DNA of 35,572 nt from Lentibacillus populi (lineage in GTDB: Bacteria; Bacillota; Bacilli; Bacillales; Amphibacillaceae). The first letter of the stretch is position 1. Each line of letters opens with the position of its first letter. The DNA is taken from the NCBI GenBank assembly GCA_014642895.1, contig BMJD01000003.1, positions 166,031 to 201,602 on the forward strand. Direction: 5' to 3'. The translations under genes were made by a program, and so were the position numbers. This document shows, in pieces, positions 33,597-35,572 of the stretch. Under the pieces are notes generated by a model. The model saw only the letters and a list, made by a program, of their open reading frames with translations, did not search any database and had not been told where the DNA came from.

Positions 33597-35339
33597 ATGA
33601 TCAAAGCACTTTTAATTGCTCCGTATAAAGGTTTAGCGGAAACAGCTAAAAAAATGGAGATACCGGATGAAATACAACTGGATATCACAGTAGCAAACCT
33701 TGAAGAGGGTGTTAGAGCGGCACAATTGGCGGAAAAACAGGGTTATGAATTGATTATTAGTCGTGGTGGAACTGCTACTTTAATTCAGAATGTTGTTTCC
33801 ATTCCAGTTGTGCATATAGATATTACCGGATATGACATGTTACGTGTTTTTACCCTTATTAGGGGGATAAGGAAAGGAGTGGCCCTTGTCGGATTTAAAA
33901 ACATTTCAGAGGGTGCTGCAACGATTTGTAACATTTTGGAATTTGATGTAAAAATGATAACGATAAAATCCCAGAATGAAGTACGGTTCAACCTGGAACA
34001 GCTTAAACAACAAGGATTTTCTGTAGTAATTGGTGATGTGATTACTGTCGAAGTGGCGAAACAGATTGGTTTAAGAGGTGTATTGATTACATCTGGTAAA
34101 GAAGCGGTTATGAGTGCCATTGAAGAGGGGATAAGAGACTACAACTTCTTTCGTAGGGTAAATTATAAATATCGCTATTTCCAAAATGCTTTTCGTTCCA
34201 TGCCTGCACCAATCGTAATACTAAATAAACATGGTGAGGTACTGGAGAAAAATGATATGTATAACCAAGATGTTGAGTGTCATGAAATCATGCAATCCCC
34301 TCTTATCGTTCCATTTATTAAAAGAGTACTAGATAATGAAACATACCAATGGGATGAAATAGTGGGGGAGTCCCGAATATATGAAATTCAAGGCTTTTTG
34401 ATAAGTAATCGGGAACAAATTGTTGGGGTTAGCATTCTCTCCTCCAAAAGGAAGACAGATTCAAAAACGATTACAATCATTGGTAGTCCTGTACATATTC
34501 CGATTATTGGCGAAAGCAGTAGAGTTGACCAGCTAGAAAAGGATATTCAACATTTTGCACAAACGGATAAAAATTTATGTATTTTTGGTGAGCCAGGGAC
34601 AGGTAAATATACAATGGCACGGGAAATCCACTTTCAAAGGTTTGGCCCAAAGGCTCCAATCTTAGTTGTCGAGGGAATGCAGCTGGCAAATGGGATTGAT
34701 GTACGCGATTATGTGCATAGGAAACTTGCATCAATCACAAATGGAACTGTTATTGTAAAAGACTTTGGTGCATTGCCACATGATATTCAAAAGGAATTCG
34801 GGGAATTGTTAAAACATTTATCAAATACAATAAAAGTTATTTTTCTGGTGGAAAGACACGCACACATTAAGGTATTTGAGGAAACACAGTATCAACCAAT
34901 TTGTGAAGAAACATTATATCTTTCCCCTTTAAGAGAAAGAAAGGAAGATATTCCAGCTTTTGCAGATTACTTTTTGGCTGAATTGCACATGGAAAACGGT
35001 GACGAAACGGTTGGTATTAAACCAGAAGCAGTCACGTATTTAGCCCAATTTGATTGGATCGGAAATTTACCTGAATTAAAAACGATTGTCAAGAAATTAA
35101 GTAGCAGGACAACGGGAAATTATATAGAGTTATCCCATGTTAAGGAACTAATGAATAAAAATGTATCAAAGGAAATTGATAAACAGGAAGATAATGCATT
35201 ATCGCTTACTGGAACTTTACAAGAAATAGAACAGGAAATAATTAGGCAGGTATTGAGAGAGGAAGGGAATAATCAGTCAAAAGCTGCAGAAAGACTGGGT
35301 ATAAATCGCACAACATTGTGGCGTAAATTGAAAAAGTAA
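33597..35339 (+). CDS. PrpR_N-type regulator with degenerate AAA+ domain and Fis-type HTH
   Basis: 580 residues from ATG 33597 (ACGAGGG upstream). Residues ~5-185 form a PrpR_N sensor domain (YELIISRGGTATLIQNVVSI, VVIGDVITVEVAKQIGLRGV). A PAS-like stretch (~200-290) follows (YFQNAFRSMPAPIVILNKHG). An AAA+ domain (~300-510) has Walker A (GEPGTGKYT, ~331-339), the LSPLRERKEDIPAFADYFL and FDWIGNLPELKTIVKKL segments of sigma-54 activators, but no GAFTGA loop, and the Walker B region reads TVIVKDFGALP instead of TLFLDEIGEL. The C-terminal ~45 residues are a Fis-type helix-turn-helix (NQSKAAERLGINRTTLWRKL). Without GAFTGA it should not remodel sigma-54 polymerase. It may act as a classical activator or repressor; its ligand is unknown. 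Confidence 0.9.
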   Translation: MIKALLIAPYKGLAETAKKMEIPDEIQLDITVANLEEGVRAAQLAEKQGYELIISRGGTATLIQNVVSIPVVHIDITGYDMLRVFTLIRGIRKGVALVGFKNISEGAATICNILEFDVKMITIKSQNEVRFNLEQLKQQGFSVVIGDVITVEVAKQIGLRGVLITSGKEAVMSAIEEGIRDYNFFRRVNYKYRYFQNAFRSMPAPIVILNKHGEVLEKNDMYNQDVECHEIMQSPLIVPFIKRVLDNETYQWDEIVGESRIYEIQGFLISNREQIVGVSILSSKRKTDSKTITIIGSPVHIPIIGESSRVDQLEKDIQHFAQTDKNLCIFGEPGTGKYTMAREIHFQRFGPKAPILVVEGMQLANGIDVRDYVHRKLASITNGTVIVKDFGALPHDIQKEFGELLKHLSNTIKVIFLVERHAHIKVFEETQYQPICEETLYLSPLRERKEDIPAFADYFLAELHMENGDETVGIKPEAVTYLAQFDWIGNLPELKTIVKKLSSRTTGNYIELSHVKELMNKNVSKEIDKQEDNALSLTGTLQEIEQEIIRQVLREEGNNQSKAAERLGINRTTLWRKLKK

Positions 35340-35396
35340 TTAGAAATGATACTATGTCAGTCTCTCCAGTAAAAACAAGATTAAATACCCTTTTCC

Positions 35397-35421
35397 GAGG
35401 ATCCATGATGATCCTCTTTTT
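35397..35421 (+). terminator. Terminator after the PrpR_N gene
   Basis: GAGGATC (35397-35403) pairs with GATCCTC (35410-35416), six-base loop, five T behind it. Confidence 0.88.
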
Positions 35422-35439
35422 ATTGCTATTTGCAACATA

Positions 35440-35461
35440 TTTTAACTTCATTAAGTTAAAA
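35440..35461. repeat. 9-bp inverted repeat near the window end
   Basis: TTTTAACTT (35440-35448) pairs with AAGTTAAAA (35453-35461), four-base loop, preceded by another TGCAACA (35431-35437). It may belong to the promoter region of the next gene beyond the window. The remaining bases to 35572 show no gene. Confidence 0.55.
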
Positions 35462-35572
35462 TAAAAAAACAATTACTATGTGTAAAATATTTCTCGAGGG
35501 TATTTGAGCTATATTCTAGCAAAAAAAGAAAAGGCACTCTATCATAAAATGTATGCTTTGACCAGGCAAATA

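Noticed and set aside
33597-35339. Ordinary sigma-54 enhancer-binding activator
   Set aside because: The GAFTGA loop and the Walker B Asp-Glu are not present, and I found no -24/-12 promoter nearby.

Overview
The window looks like chromosomal DNA of a low-GC, Gram-positive Bacillaceae, probably a Virgibacillus, Oceanobacillus or Lentibacillus relative. Most of it is AT-rich. Ribosome binding sites are strong GGAGG types, GTG and TTG starts are common, the solute-binding lipoprotein has a Firmicute lipobox, and the regulators (PRD/PTS, AraR-type GntR, CcpA-type cre sites) are typical of bacilli. Genus is inference.

Layout. 1-2.3 kb: a perfect 21-bp tandem array at the window edge, a secreted endonuclease/exonuclease/phosphatase-fold protein with a FIMAH-like tail, a second degenerate array with the same 21-bp period, a stand-alone AraC DNA-binding fragment and a lone tatA. 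2.5-4.3 kb: a TetR regulator divergent from a clearly GC-rich, probably imported SDR-family dehydratase, with a perfect palindromic operator between them. 4.6-7.3 kb: the wreck of a beta-diglucoside/chitobiose PTS operon (BglG-type regulator, Lac-family EIIA and GH4 enzyme all broken) in which only the ChbG-type deacetylase is intact. 7.3-11.4 kb: a frameshifted Rpn-type nuclease, a 5'-truncated LacD aldolase, a coiled-coil protein, a structured dispersed element and a nonsense-mutated DUF6440-like gene. 11.4-14.4 kb: an intact araB followed by araA with a nonsense codon, whose 3' half has been deleted so that it is fused to the DNA-binding domain of araR.

14.5-22.4 kb is an intact sugar locus: an ArsR-type regulator with a large C-terminal beta-rich domain, a CUT1 ABC importer without its ATPase, an unknown four-helix membrane protein, a GH2 and a GH43 glycosidase. 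A TTGACA promoter overlapping a perfect-consensus cre site drives the importer. 22.5-23.9 kb is a composite ruin: sulfatase 5' end, a TnpB (IS605 OrfB) remnant, then the 3' part of a formylglycine-generating enzyme. 24.4-31.2 kb is an intact galactitol-type PTS operon: PRD regulator with EIIB and EIIA domains, EIIA, EIIB, EIIC, two zinc dehydrogenases and a 54-residue membrane protein, preceded by a near-consensus cre site. 31.3-35.4 kb holds a dCache chemoreceptor divergent from a PrpR_N regulator whose AAA+ domain has lost the sigma-54 contact motif.

Taken together, intact catabolic modules alternate with about a dozen decayed ones. I see no wholly new system. The best candidates for something undescribed are the ArsR/ABC/membrane-protein/GH2/GH43 module, the small membrane protein of the gat operon, the sigma-54-independent PrpR_N regulator paired with a chemoreceptor, and the araA-araR chimera.
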